A stretch of 64,000 nt of DNA from Nonomuraea guangzhouensis (GTDB taxonomy: Bacteria > Actinomycetota > Actinomycetes > Streptosporangiales > Streptosporangiaceae), in assembly GCF_019396345.1 (NCBI RefSeq), contig NZ_JAHKRM010000015.1, forward strand, positions 51,642 to 115,641, written 5' to 3'. The position numbers were made by a program, and so were the translations under genes. The notes beneath the pieces were generated by a model. It did no database searches. It was not told the DNA's origin and saw nothing but the letters and a program-made list of their open reading frames with translations. This document shows, piece after piece, positions 7,943 through 16,726 of this stretch; the stretch's first letter is position 1; every line of letters begins with the position of its first letter.

Positions 7943-10900
7943 TTACGGACAAACCTTCTGGTACGGCACTCCTGGCACGAAGCTTCGCCACTCGCCGGGG
8001 CTCAGCGACCGGCCGGCGCGGGCGCAGATCGCGGCCACCACCTTGCCCGGCTCGACCGGCTGCTCGCGCACGGTCCCCGTCTGGCCCAGTGTGATCACCT
8101 CCGAGCCGTCCGCGGTGAACACCGGGCCGTAAAGGTCGCCGCGGTCGTCGCCGTCGCCGAGCGTGCCCAGGTCCGCGGCGGCGGCCAGGTCGACGAGCCG
8201 TACCCGGTGGTCGTGCGTGACCAGCGCGACCACGTCCGCGCGGGGTGACCTGGCCGCGACGTCCTCGCCCGCGAGCGGGCCCAGGGCGACCTGGCGTACC
8301 CGCTGCCTGGTGGCGGTGTCGAACACGCTGACGCGACCGCGGGAGTCCACGACCGCCAGCGACCTGCCGTCGTGGGTGAAGAGCACGTCGGTGACGGTCG
8401 TGCCCTGGCCGGTGCCCCCGAACGGCTTGCCCAGCCGCCGGCCCGACGCCGCGTCGAACAGGTGCTGCTCGCCGGACCCCACCGCCAGCACCTTGCCGTC
8501 GGGGGAGAAGTCGGCGTCGTGCACCTCGCCCACCGTGGCCGACCACAACTGGCGCTTCGACTTCCAGTCCCAGACGCTCACCGCGTACCGGGTGGACACG
8601 TCCCCGTCGACGTAGCGCAGCCCGGTGACCAGTTTCGTGCCGTCGGGGCTGAAGGCCAGGAAGGAGGTCTCGTAGTCCGCCAGGTCACCGCTGGGCGCCG
8701 CCTTCGCGAGCGTGCGCCGCGTGCCGGTGTCGACAACCGTGAACCCGCTGATGCCGCCCACCGCGGCCAGCCGCCCGTCGGGGCTGATCGCCGCGGCCTC
8801 CGCCGGGTCGGAATCGGGCCTCTTCAGCACCGGGGCGCCGAGTGGCCCGCGCGGATCGGCGAGGGAGACCTGGTAGCCGTCCTCGGAGCTCAGGACCTGC
8901 CGCCCGCCGGGACCGAACTTCGCCCACGACCACGAGGGCGCCTGCTTCGGCGCGCGCACCGCGAGGTCGCTCAGGTCCACGGTGAAGACGCGGTCCTCGC
9001 TGAGATAGCGCAGCGTGTGGCCCTCGAAGCCGGCCTGAGGCAGCGGCACGGAGTCGTCCTCCGTGCCACTGGGCAGGGTCAGCGTGGTGAGCAGCCGGTC
9101 GTACGCCCGCCAGACCTGGATGTTCTGCCCGGTCACCGAGGCGAGCAGCCGCCCGTCGGCGCTGAAGGTCACCTCGCCGCCGTTCCAGATGTCGGTCTCG
9201 TTCCCGAGGGTCGCCGCCGGTCCGCCCGCGCGGTCCGTGATCCGCAGCTTTCCGCCCACCGGCCGCACGGTCGACTTGCCGTCGGGTGAGACGACCGGGC
9301 GCGCGGTGAGCGGGTCCTTCGTCCGGGTGCCGGTTCGTAGGTCCCAGGTGTATTCGTGCTGGTCGAGGCGGATCAGCGCGTAGCGGTCGGTTGTCCGGTA
9401 CCGGACGCCGACCGATGTGCCCGTGTCGTCGCCCACGTCATGGCCGAACGTCCACGTCCCGGTGGACTTGCCGGTACGCAGGTCCCACACCCGCGCCCGC
9501 TTCCCGGTGACGACCAGCAGGTTCCGGCCGGTGGGGGAGAGGGCGGCGGTCAGGGGCCGCTCGCCCGCCAGGCCCAGCCGGGCGATGCCGCCGGTCCGTC
9601 CGCCGGTGCGTACGTCCCAGAGCCGCACCGCGTCGTCGCTCACGCTGGCCAGCGTCCGGCCGTCGCCGCTCAGCAGCCGCAGCGCGTCACCGGAGGCGAC
9701 GGGATTCTTGAACACGGCCACCTCGCGCTGCGCCAGCGAAGCGGTCAGCGCGGCCCTGGTCTGCGGGGTCCGGTCCAGCCGCCAGGCGGCCACGCTCAGC
9801 AGCATCGCCGCCCTCGGGTCGCTCTTGCGCAGCGTGCCCGCGAACTGCGCCAGCCGCGCCGCCTCCGCCTGGTCACGCTGCGCGGCGATCCGGTCGGCCC
9901 GCTCGCCGGCGAGCGCGCTCTGCTGGACGGCCAGGCCGGTCGCCAGCAGCGAGATCACCAGCAGCGCCGCCAGGCTGAGGGAGACGAGCCTGGTCCGCCT
10001 GCTCCTGCGCCTGGACAGATCGGCGCCCGCGTCGAGGAAGTCGCGTTCGGCGGTGGACAGGGTGATGTTCCGGCGGGCCGTGGCCGCCCACCGCAGCGCG
10101 TTCTCCAGGCTGCTGCCCTGGAACAGGTCGCCGTCCCTGCGCCCGGCCCGATTCCACCGCTGCGCGGCGCTCAGGATCTCCCGGTGTACGGCCAGGCCGT
10201 CCCGGTTGGCGTCGACCCAGCGGCGAAAGCGCGGCCAGGCGAGTGGCAGGGCGGGGCGGGCCAGCCAGACCTCCTCGCCCTCCCTGGACAGCAGGTAGCC
10301 GAACACCTCCAGGATCCGGGTGACCGACGAGACCTCGGGCAGCGGCCGGCCCTCGACGAGCTCGGCCAGCTGCGCCCGCCGTACCGCGAGGCCGCCCTGC
10401 TCGCTCAGCGTGACCAGCCGGAGGAAGACCTCGGGCGCGAGCTCGCGCTCGTCCGGGGCGAGCAGCGCGTACGCCTCCTCGGCCAGGGTGCCCAGCGCGG
10501 GATCGTGGGCGGGGACGCCCGCCCGCGCGGCTTCCTTGCCGCCCGCGGCGAGCAGCAGGCCGGTGTCGAGGCCGCCCTCGGCGCTCACCAGGGCCAGCAG
10601 CAGCTCACGGGCGGACGGGCGCTCCAACGGGTCCTTGCTGAGCGCCGCGGCCACCAGCGGCCGCAGCGTCGCGGGCAGCACGCTCAGATCGGGACGGGCC
10701 GACAGCACCCGGTGCATGACCGCGCCCAGGTTCTCGGCCTCGAACGGGTCGGTGCCGCTGGCCGCGTACACCATGACCGCGCCCCAGGCGAACACGTCGG
10801 CGGGCGTCCCGGCCCGCTGCCCGCCAAACACCTCGGGCGCCATGTACGTGGGCGTGCCCGTCACCAGGCCCGTCGCGGTGAGCGACATCTCCGCGGTCCG

Positions 10901-11356
10901 CGCGATGCCGAAGTCGATCACCCGGGGGCCGTCCGGGCCGAGCAGCACGTTGTCGGGCTTCAGGTCGCGGTGGATCACCCCGGCGTCGTGGATGGCGGTC
11001 AGCGCGGTGGCCACGGCCGTGGCGAGCCGGTGCAGGTCGCCGCCGCCGAAGCGGCGTCCCTCCATGACGGTCTTACGCAGGCTGGGGCCCTGGACGTACT
11101 CGCTGACGATGTACGGCCTGGGCCCCTCCAGCTCGGCCTCCAGGACGCTCGCGGTGCAGAACCCGGCCACCCGCCGCGCCGCGGCCGCCTCCCTGGCCAG
11201 TTGCGCCGGCTGGTCGCCGTACAGCACCTTGATCGCCACGCGGCGGCCGTCCTCGGCGTAGCCCTCGTAGACCACACCCTGGCCGCCCGCGCCGAGCCGC
11301 CCGGCCAGCCAGTAACCGCCCAGCCGCTGAGGGTCTCCGTCGATCAGTTCGCTCAC
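7943..11356 (-). CDS. Membrane Ser/Thr protein kinase with C-terminal WD40 repeats
   Basis: A 1137-aa protein. Residues 12-270 are a Hanks-type kinase: glycine loop GRLGAGGQGVVYEG, VAIK lysine, catalytic HRDLKPDN near residue 129, DFG (VIDFGIA) and APE (TYMAPE). A cytosolic linker follows, then one membrane span at about 455-478 (LVSLSLAALLVISLLATGLAV) and a long extracytoplasmic part. That part starts with a helical segment (RADRIAAQRDQAEAARLAQF) and continues into a WD40-type propeller with repeated LWDVRTG and VSVFD-like strand ends. The family senses ligands outside and phosphorylates inside. The GTG start has a weak ribosome site. An alpha/beta hydrolase follows 9 bases later. Confidence 0.9.
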   Translation of the reverse strand: MSELIDGDPQRLGGYWLAGRLGAGGQGVVYEGYAEDGRRVAIKVLYGDQPAQLAREAAAARRVAGFCTASVLEAELEGPRPYIVSEYVQGPSLRKTVMEGRRFGGGDLHRLATAVATALTAIHDAGVIHRDLKPDNVLLGPDGPRVIDFGIARTAEMSLTATGLVTGTPTYMAPEVFGGQRAGTPADVFAWGAVMVYAASGTDPFEAENLGAVMHRVLSARPDLSVLPATLRPLVAAALSKDPLERPSARELLLALVSAEGGLDTGLLLAAGGKEAARAGVPAHDPALGTLAEEAYALLAPDERELAPEVFLRLVTLSEQGGLAVRRAQLAELVEGRPLPEVSSVTRILEVFGYLLSREGEEVWLARPALPLAWPRFRRWVDANRDGLAVHREILSAAQRWNRAGRRDGDLFQGSSLENALRWAATARRNITLSTAERDFLDAGADLSRRRSRRTRLVSLSLAALLVISLLATGLAVQQSALAGERADRIAAQRDQAEAARLAQFAGTLRKSDPRAAMLLSVAAWRLDRTPQTRAALTASLAQREVAVFKNPVASGDALRLLSGDGRTLASVSDDAVRLWDVRTGGRTGGIARLGLAGERPLTAALSPTGRNLLVVTGKRARVWDLRTGKSTGTWTFGHDVGDDTGTSVGVRYRTTDRYALIRLDQHEYTWDLRTGTRTKDPLTARPVVSPDGKSTVRPVGGKLRITDRAGGPAATLGNETDIWNGGEVTFSADGRLLASVTGQNIQVWRAYDRLLTTLTLPSGTEDDSVPLPQAGFEGHTLRYLSEDRVFTVDLSDLAVRAPKQAPSWSWAKFGPGGRQVLSSEDGYQVSLADPRGPLGAPVLKRPDSDPAEAAAISPDGRLAAVGGISGFTVVDTGTRRTLAKAAPSGDLADYETSFLAFSPDGTKLVTGLRYVDGDVSTRYAVSVWDWKSKRQLWSATVGEVHDADFSPDGKVLAVGSGEQHLFDAASGRRLGKPFGGTGQGTTVTDVLFTHDGRSLAVVDSRGRVSVFDTATRQRVRQVALGPLAGEDVAARSPRADVVALVTHDHRVRLVDLAAAADLGTLGDGDDRGDLYGPVFTADGSEVITLGQTGTVREQPVEPGKVVAAICARAGRSLSPGEWRSFVPGVPYQKVCP

Positions 11357-11399
11357 GGGCTGTTTGATGCGTGCGGTGTGGCAAAGGTTTTTGGGCGGA

Positions 11400-11405
11400 T
11401 AAATT
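11400..11405 (+). promoter_or_regulatory. -10 element for a leaderless transcript
   Basis: TAAATT lies 7 bases before ATG 11413, and there is no Shine-Dalgarno-like sequence. That spacing puts the transcript start at or next to the ATG, so the amidotransferase mRNA is probably leaderless. The -35 region is weak. Confidence 0.45.
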
Positions 11406-11412
11406 ACTCCTT

Positions 11413-12114
11413 ATGCGCATCACGGTCATTCAGCATGAGGCGGACGCACCGCTCGGCTATTTGGGCGGCTGGCTGGGGCCGGTCTGCGACGTCGTCCGCC
11501 CGTACTTGGGCGAGGAAATTCCCGAGCGGGCCGCCGACGGGCTGATCGTGCTCGGCGGGGAGTCGGCCGCGTGGGAGGACGAGCGCTGCCCGTGGCTGCC
11601 CGCCACCCGCGACCTGCTGGCCCGCTCCGTCGAGGAGGGGACGCCGACGCTGGCCGTCTGCCTCGGCGCGCAGCTGATGACCCTGGCCTGTGGCGGCACC
11701 GTGGAGCGGGGCGGCGCCGGGCTGGAGGTGGGCCTGTGCGAGGTGGTCGCGCTGCCCGCCGCGACCGACGATCCGCTGCTGTCGGGCGCCGGCACGGCCG
11801 TGGCCGTCCAGTACCACCAGGACGTGATGGCCCGCCTGCCCGAGGGAGCGGTGCCGCTGATGACCGGCTCGCGGTACCCGAACCAGGCCTACCGGCTCGG
11901 CGAGGCGGCCTGGGCGGTGCAGTTCCACCCGGAGGCCACGCCGGAGATCTTCGCCACGTGGACCACGGCCTCGGGCCTCGACTCGGCCCGCGAGCTCAAC
12001 GCGGCGGTCGTCGCGGCCGAGGAAGCGCTGGTCGCCACCTGGCGGCCGATGGCGGAGGCGTTCGGGCGCGTGGTCCTGGATCTCGGCCGGGAGCCGATTC
12101 AGGGGATGCACTAG
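11413..12114 (+). CDS. Class I glutamine amidotransferase, GMP synthase-like
   Basis: A 233-aa stand-alone amidotransferase domain. The nucleophile is Cys in AVCLGAQLM, and the His-Glu pair is in QFHPEATPE near the C-terminus. GLIVLGGE matches the oxyanion region. Such solo domains resemble GuaA-like or YfeJ-like proteins and may hydrolyse gamma-glutamyl bonds of small molecules rather than make GMP, since no synthase domain is attached. ATG 11413 is chosen because the sequence from MRITVIQHEAD matches the family N-terminus. It is divergent from the kinase gene. Confidence 0.88.
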   Translation: MRITVIQHEADAPLGYLGGWLGPVCDVVRPYLGEEIPERAADGLIVLGGESAAWEDERCPWLPATRDLLARSVEEGTPTLAVCLGAQLMTLACGGTVERGGAGLEVGLCEVVALPAATDDPLLSGAGTAVAVQYHQDVMARLPEGAVPLMTGSRYPNQAYRLGEAAWAVQFHPEATPEIFATWTTASGLDSARELNAAVVAAEEALVATWRPMAEAFGRVVLDLGREPIQGMH

Positions 12115-12185
12115 GTCGTACCCTGACGCGGTCGGTTCTTGAGCCGTCCTACGCTGCCTCATCGATCGAGGGGGGTAGGACGGTC

Positions 12186-13073
12186 ATGAAACGACGCACG
12201 GCAGTGCGCGCGGCCCTGGCGGTGTGCGCGACGATCGGTCTGACCTTGGCGGGGCCGGTGGCGGACGCGGCGGCGCGGTCGGCCCCGCAGGTCGTCAGGG
12301 TCTCGGCCCAGACGGGCAAGGACTCCGCGAAAGCGAAATCGGCCCGCGCCCGCTGCCCGCACGGCACGCGGGTGATCAGCGGTGGCGCCTCCATCGAGGG
12401 AGGCACGGCGGGGCAGGCCCCGAACGCCACCGCCCAGGTGGTGCTCACCCGGCTGGAGCCGGTGGCCCATGGCTCCGGGCACTACTTCGAGGCCGCCGCG
12501 CACGAGGACGGCAACGGCTTCGGCGGTCAGTGGCGGCTGAAGGTGTACGCGGTGTGCGGGCGACTTCCCGGGCTCGTCTACCTCATGCAGCGCGGAACGC
12601 CGGGCTCCCCGCCCAGCGACGCGCAGACCGTCAACTGCCCGGCGGGCAAGGTCGCGCTGGGCACCGGCGGCCGGATCGACGGCGGCGACGGGAAGGTCTT
12701 CCTGACGGAGATCGGTCTCCAGGACGCCTTCACCTTCGCCAACGCCTACGAGGCCGAGGGCGGGTTCGCGGGAAGGTGGCGGGTGACGGCCTTCGCCGTC
12801 TGCGGTGACCAGCCGCCGGGCTACGCGGTGGAGATGCCCGCCCAGCTCCAGGGCAACTCCGCCAGCCCCAAGAGCTCCCTCGTCGCCTGCCCGAACCCCG
12901 CCCAGCGCATCGTGGGAACGGGCGTCGGCAACGGCGGCCAGCAGAACCAGGTCATCCCGACGGCCGTCTTCCCGTCGGCCGCGCTGAACGAGGCGACCAC
13001 GAGGGCGGCCGAGGACGAGACCGGCCTGGCCGGCCCCTGGGACACGGACCAGTTCCTGGTCTGCGTCGATTAG
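12186..13073 (+). CDS. Secreted protein of unknown function
   Basis: A 295-aa product with a clear Sec signal peptide (MKRRTAVRAALAVCATIGL, cleavage near ADAAA). The mature part has three similar segments, each with a Cys followed by a Gly-rich turn (CPHGTRVISGGASIEGG, CPAGKVALGTGGRIDGG, CPNPAQRIVGTGVGNGG) and closed by a strand ending in C (YAVCG, FAVCG, FLVCVD). It is therefore an internal triplication of about 90 residues, each copy probably with one disulfide. No enzyme motif is seen. AGGAC lies 8 bases before ATG 12186. It faces the HXXEE gene tail to tail. Confidence 0.75.
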   Translation: MKRRTAVRAALAVCATIGLTLAGPVADAAARSAPQVVRVSAQTGKDSAKAKSARARCPHGTRVISGGASIEGGTAGQAPNATAQVVLTRLEPVAHGSGHYFEAAAHEDGNGFGGQWRLKVYAVCGRLPGLVYLMQRGTPGSPPSDAQTVNCPAGKVALGTGGRIDGGDGKVFLTEIGLQDAFTFANAYEAEGGFAGRWRVTAFAVCGDQPPGYAVEMPAQLQGNSASPKSSLVACPNPAQRIVGTGVGNGGQQNQVIPTAVFPSAALNEATTRAAEDETGLAGPWDTDQFLVCVD

Positions 13074-13075
13074 GG

Positions 13076-13627
13076 CTACCGGCGGCGGGCGCGGCGCGGC
13101 GTGAGTGATCGGCGGTGGACGCGCTGTTTGGTGAGCGCGTGGGCGAGTGCGTGGACGCCGACCAGGACGAGCGGCAGGGCGGCCAGCCCGGCCAGGGCCG
13201 ACCGGCCGCTCGCCGTCGGCACGCCGGCCGCCCTGAGCTGCCGCCACGCCCACATCGTGAACGGGATCACCACCACCGGCGCCGTCACCACACCAGGCGT
13301 GTAGCCACGCGCGACCGCCGACTGCGCCAGATGGCCCACCCCGTGCAGGCCGAACCCGGCCAGCACCGCCTGGAACACCGGGCTACGCCCTCCGGTGCGC
13401 GCCCCCATGGCCGACGCCCCGGCCATGACGCCGCCCATCAGCCCGATCGCCACGTTGACCTGCCGCTGCGACAGCTCCAGCCGCTGCCACGGAACACGCG
13501 GGTAGCGCCGCTCCAGCTCCGGCCGGGCCTCGCGGGTCCAGCGGGCCATCGTGGCCAGCTCCTCCGCGTCGTGCACCGCCCAGGCCGCGAGCAGCCCCCA
13601 CGTCACCGCCGCCGGCACACCATCCAT
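13076..13627 (-). CDS. HXXEE-domain membrane protein
   Basis: A 183-aa protein with the signature HDAEE near the N-terminus (WAVHDAEELATMARW) that defines the HXXEE family, followed by four to five hydrophobic spans and a very basic tail (RRSLTPRRARRR). The His and Glu residues suggest metal binding within the membrane; the function of the family is not known. GGGAGG lies about 8 bases before ATG 13627. A perfect 16-bp palindrome lies 26-41 bases upstream of the start, so it is likely repressed by a dimeric regulator, which is not encoded next to it. Confidence 0.8.
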   Translation of the reverse strand: MDGVPAAVTWGLLAAWAVHDAEELATMARWTREARPELERRYPRVPWQRLELSQRQVNVAIGLMGGVMAGASAMGARTGGRSPVFQAVLAGFGLHGVGHLAQSAVARGYTPGVVTAPVVVIPFTMWAWRQLRAAGVPTASGRSALAGLAALPLVLVGVHALAHALTKQRVHRRSLTPRRARRR

Positions 13628-13652
13628 CCCAGAACCTCCCGATTCAAAATGC

Positions 13653-13668
13653 AACGCAACGTTGCGTT
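13653..13668. promoter_or_regulatory. 16-bp perfect palindrome, probable TetR-type operator
   Basis: AACGCAACGTTGCGTT reads the same on both strands. It lies between the HXXEE gene and glnE, in the right place to block the HXXEE promoter. HXXEE genes are often controlled by TetR proteins, but none is adjacent here. Confidence 0.65.
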
Positions 13669-13710
13669 TAACTTTAGGCTCCGGAACCAGAGGGCTGTCA
13701 AGATGGGGGT

Positions 13711-16650
13711 GTGCCAAGGATCGAGTCCACCGCCGCCCGCCTGGCAAAGCTCGGCTTCGCCGACGGCGCACGGGCCGCGACCCTGGTACGTCAGTCGGGG
13801 ACCGAGCTGGACGACCTGCTCAAAGGACTGGTAGCCGTGGCCGACCCCGATCTGGCGCTCGCCTCCCTGACCCGGCTCGCCGAGCGCGAGCCCACCGTGC
13901 TCGACACCCTGCGCGCGGACGAAGACCTCCAGGCCCGGGTGCTCGCGGTGCTCGGGGTGAGTGCCGCCTTGGGGGAGCATCTCGTACGCCATCCCGAACA
14001 GCTCGGGCTGCTGGCCGTGCCCGAGCTCGGAGACGCGCGGGCGGAGCTGCTGCGCGCGGTCGGCGCCGAGCCGGAGGAGGACGAGCCGCGCGCGTCGGAG
14101 CCCGACTCGCTGGTGAGGCTGCGGGTCGCCTATCGTGGGCGGCTGCTGCATCTGGCCGCGCGGGACCTCACCGGGCAGATCGGACTGCCCGACGTCACCG
14201 CCGAGCTGTCCGACCTCGCGGGCGCGGCGCTGGAGGCCGCGCTGGCCATCGCGCGGGCCGAGGTCGACGCCGGTGACGTACGGCTGGCGGTGGTCGGCAT
14301 GGGCAAGCAGGGCGCCAGGGAGCTCAACTACATCAGCGACGTCGACGTGATCTTCGTGGCCGAGCCGCGCGAGGGCGCCGACGAGACCGCGGCCCTGCGC
14401 GGTGCCACCCGGCTGGCCCAGGCCATGATGCGGGCCTGCACCGCGACCACCCCGGAGGGCGCGCTGTGGGAGGTCGACGCCGGGCTGCGGCCGGAAGGCC
14501 GGGCGGGGCCGCTGGTACGCACGCTGGGCAGCCACCTGGCCTACTACCGGCGCTGGGCCAAGACCTGGGAGTTCCAGGCGCTGCTCAAGGCGCGGCCGGT
14601 GGCGGGCGACCTCGCGCTGGGCGCGGCCTACGTCGAGGCGGTCAACGAGTTCGTCTGGTCGGCGGCGACCCGGGACCACTTCGTCGAGGACGTGCAGGCC
14701 ATGCGCCGCCGCGTCGAGTCCCACGTACGGGCCGAGGGCGAACGCCAGATCAAGCTGGGCCCCGGCGGGTTGCGTGACATCGAGTTCGCGGTGCAGTTGC
14801 TGCAGCTCGTACACGGGCGGCTCGATCCGCTGCTGCGGCGCAAGGCCACCCTGCCCGCCCTGGCCGCGCTCTCCCGGGGCGGCTACGTGGGCCGCGAGGA
14901 CTCGCGCGGGCTGGCCGAGGCGTACACGTTCCTGCGCCAGGTGGAGCACCTGCTGCAACTGCACCGGCTGCGCCGTACGCACATCCTGCCGTCGGACCCC
15001 GGCGACCTGCGCAGGCTGGGCCGCGCGCTCGGCATGCACGCCGACCCGGTGGGGGAGTTCACCGCCAGGTGGCGGCGCCACGCGCGGGAGGCGCGGCGGC
15101 TGCACGAGAAGCTGTTCTACCGGCCGCTGTTGCAGGCGGTGGCCCGGCTGCCCGAGTCGGAGTCCCGGCTGTCCACCACGGCGGCGGCCGCCCGGCTGGA
15201 GGCGCTCGGCTACGTCGACCCCAACGGCGCCCTGCGCCACATCGCAGCCCTGACCACGGGCGTCTCGCGGCGGGCGGCGATCCAGCGGACGCTGCTGCCG
15301 GTCATGCTCGGCTGGTTCGCCGACGCGCCCGACCCGGACGCGGGGCTGCTCGGGTTCCGCCAGGTGAGCGACAAGCTCGGTGCCACGCCCTGGTATCTGC
15401 GGCTGTTGCGTGACGAGACGGCCGTGGCGGCGCGGATGGCGCGGATGCTCGGCACCAGCCGCTACGCGACCGGCCTGCTCCTGAACGCGCCCGACGCCGT
15501 CGGGCTGCTGGGCTCCGACGAGGGCTTGTCCCCGCGCCCGCCGGACGCGCTGCTGAAGGAGGCGTCGGCCGCCGTGTCGAGGCACGGGACCGACATGGAG
15601 TCGGCGGTGGCGGCCGTTCGCGCGCTGCGGCGGCGGGAGCTGTTCCGCACGGCCGTAGCCGACATTTCTGGACTTATGAGCATTGAGCACGTCGGGGTGG
15701 CGCTGTCGTCGCTGAACGACGTGACCATCCAGGCCGCGCTGGACGTGGCGATCGGCAAGGTCGAGGTCGAGCGGCGGGCGGAGCTGCCGACCAGGTTCGC
15801 GGTGATCGCGATGGGACGGCTCGGCGGCATGGAGTCCTCCTACGCCAGCGACGCCGACGTGATGTTCGTGCACTCGCCCGTGCCCGGCGCCACCGAACGC
15901 GAGGCCACCGACGCCGCGTACGCGGTCGCCAACGAGCTGCGCCGGCTGCTCGCCCTGCCCGCGCCCGACCCGCCGCTGCTCATCGACCCCGACCTGCGCC
16001 CCGAGGGCAGGCAGGGCCCGCTCGTCCGTACGCTGGCCTCCTACCGCGCCTACTACGCGCGCTGGTCGTCTCCGTGGGAGGCGCAGGCGCTGCTGCGGGC
16101 CCGCTTCTCCGCCGGTGACGCCGCGCTCGGCGCCGAGTTCATCTCCGTGATCGACCAGCTGCGCTACCCGCCTGACGGCCTGCCCGACGACGTCGTACGC
16201 GAGATCAGGCGGATCAAGGCCCGCATGGAGGCCGAACGGCTGCCGCGCGGCGCCGACCCCGCCCTGCACACCAAGCTGGGCCCCGGCGGCCTGTCGGACG
16301 TCGAGTGGGTGGCGCAGCTGCTGCAGCTCCGCTGCGCGGACCAGCATCCCGCGCTGCGGACCACCCGCACCTTGGAGGCGCTGCGGGCGGCCGAGGCGGA
16401 GGACCTGCTCACGAGTGCCGACGCGGCCGTGCTGGCGGAGGCCTGGCGCTTCGCCTCCCGCGTCAGGGACGCGGTCATGCTGGTCAAGGGCCGTCCCGGC
16501 GACAGCCTCCCGGCCGACGTCCGGGAGCGCAGGCTGATCGCCCGCATGCTCGGCTACCCTCCCGACGGCTCGGAGGACTTCCTCGACGACTACCGCCGGG
16601 TGACCCGCCGCGCCCGCCAGGTGGTCCACCGGGTCTTCTACGACTCCTGA
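13711..16650 (+). CDS. glnE: Bifunctional glutamine synthetase adenylyltransferase/adenylyl-removing enzyme
   Basis: A 979-aa GlnE that attaches AMP to and removes AMP from a tyrosine of GlnA, tuning ammonium assimilation. Both nucleotidyltransferase halves are present: GMGKQGARELNYISDVDVIF from residue 196 (adenylyl-removing half) and AMGRLGGMESSYASDADVMF from residue 700 (adenylylating half), each with the metal-binding DxD. Each half is followed by its helical domain, with the paired LGPGGLRDIEF and LGPGGLSDVEW motifs. The start is GTG 13711 after a G-rich site. Its target GlnA lies 15 kb away on the other strand; in many actinobacteria the two genes are neighbours. Confidence 0.97.
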   Translation: MPRIESTAARLAKLGFADGARAATLVRQSGTELDDLLKGLVAVADPDLALASLTRLAEREPTVLDTLRADEDLQARVLAVLGVSAALGEHLVRHPEQLGLLAVPELGDARAELLRAVGAEPEEDEPRASEPDSLVRLRVAYRGRLLHLAARDLTGQIGLPDVTAELSDLAGAALEAALAIARAEVDAGDVRLAVVGMGKQGARELNYISDVDVIFVAEPREGADETAALRGATRLAQAMMRACTATTPEGALWEVDAGLRPEGRAGPLVRTLGSHLAYYRRWAKTWEFQALLKARPVAGDLALGAAYVEAVNEFVWSAATRDHFVEDVQAMRRRVESHVRAEGERQIKLGPGGLRDIEFAVQLLQLVHGRLDPLLRRKATLPALAALSRGGYVGREDSRGLAEAYTFLRQVEHLLQLHRLRRTHILPSDPGDLRRLGRALGMHADPVGEFTARWRRHAREARRLHEKLFYRPLLQAVARLPESESRLSTTAAAARLEALGYVDPNGALRHIAALTTGVSRRAAIQRTLLPVMLGWFADAPDPDAGLLGFRQVSDKLGATPWYLRLLRDETAVAARMARMLGTSRYATGLLLNAPDAVGLLGSDEGLSPRPPDALLKEASAAVSRHGTDMESAVAAVRALRRRELFRTAVADISGLMSIEHVGVALSSLNDVTIQAALDVAIGKVEVERRAELPTRFAVIAMGRLGGMESSYASDADVMFVHSPVPGATEREATDAAYAVANELRRLLALPAPDPPLLIDPDLRPEGRQGPLVRTLASYRAYYARWSSPWEAQALLRARFSAGDAALGAEFISVIDQLRYPPDGLPDDVVREIRRIKARMEAERLPRGADPALHTKLGPGGLSDVEWVAQLLQLRCADQHPALRTTRTLEALRAAEAEDLLTSADAAVLAEAWRFASRVRDAVMLVKGRPGDSLPADVRERRLIARMLGYPPDGSEDFLDDYRRVTRRARQVVHRVFYDS

Positions 16651-16726
16651 CCCCAGCTGTCACAGCTTGGCTACAAACCGTGCGGATGCTGCCTGGCGGG
16701 TGTATCAAGGCGCGGGGTGATCGATT

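Noticed and set aside
13603..16629. Thousand-codon open frame antisense to glnE
   Set aside because: Shadow of glnE: rich in Arg, Gly, His and Gln with no motif. Similar shadows occur opposite GH92 (35166-38495).
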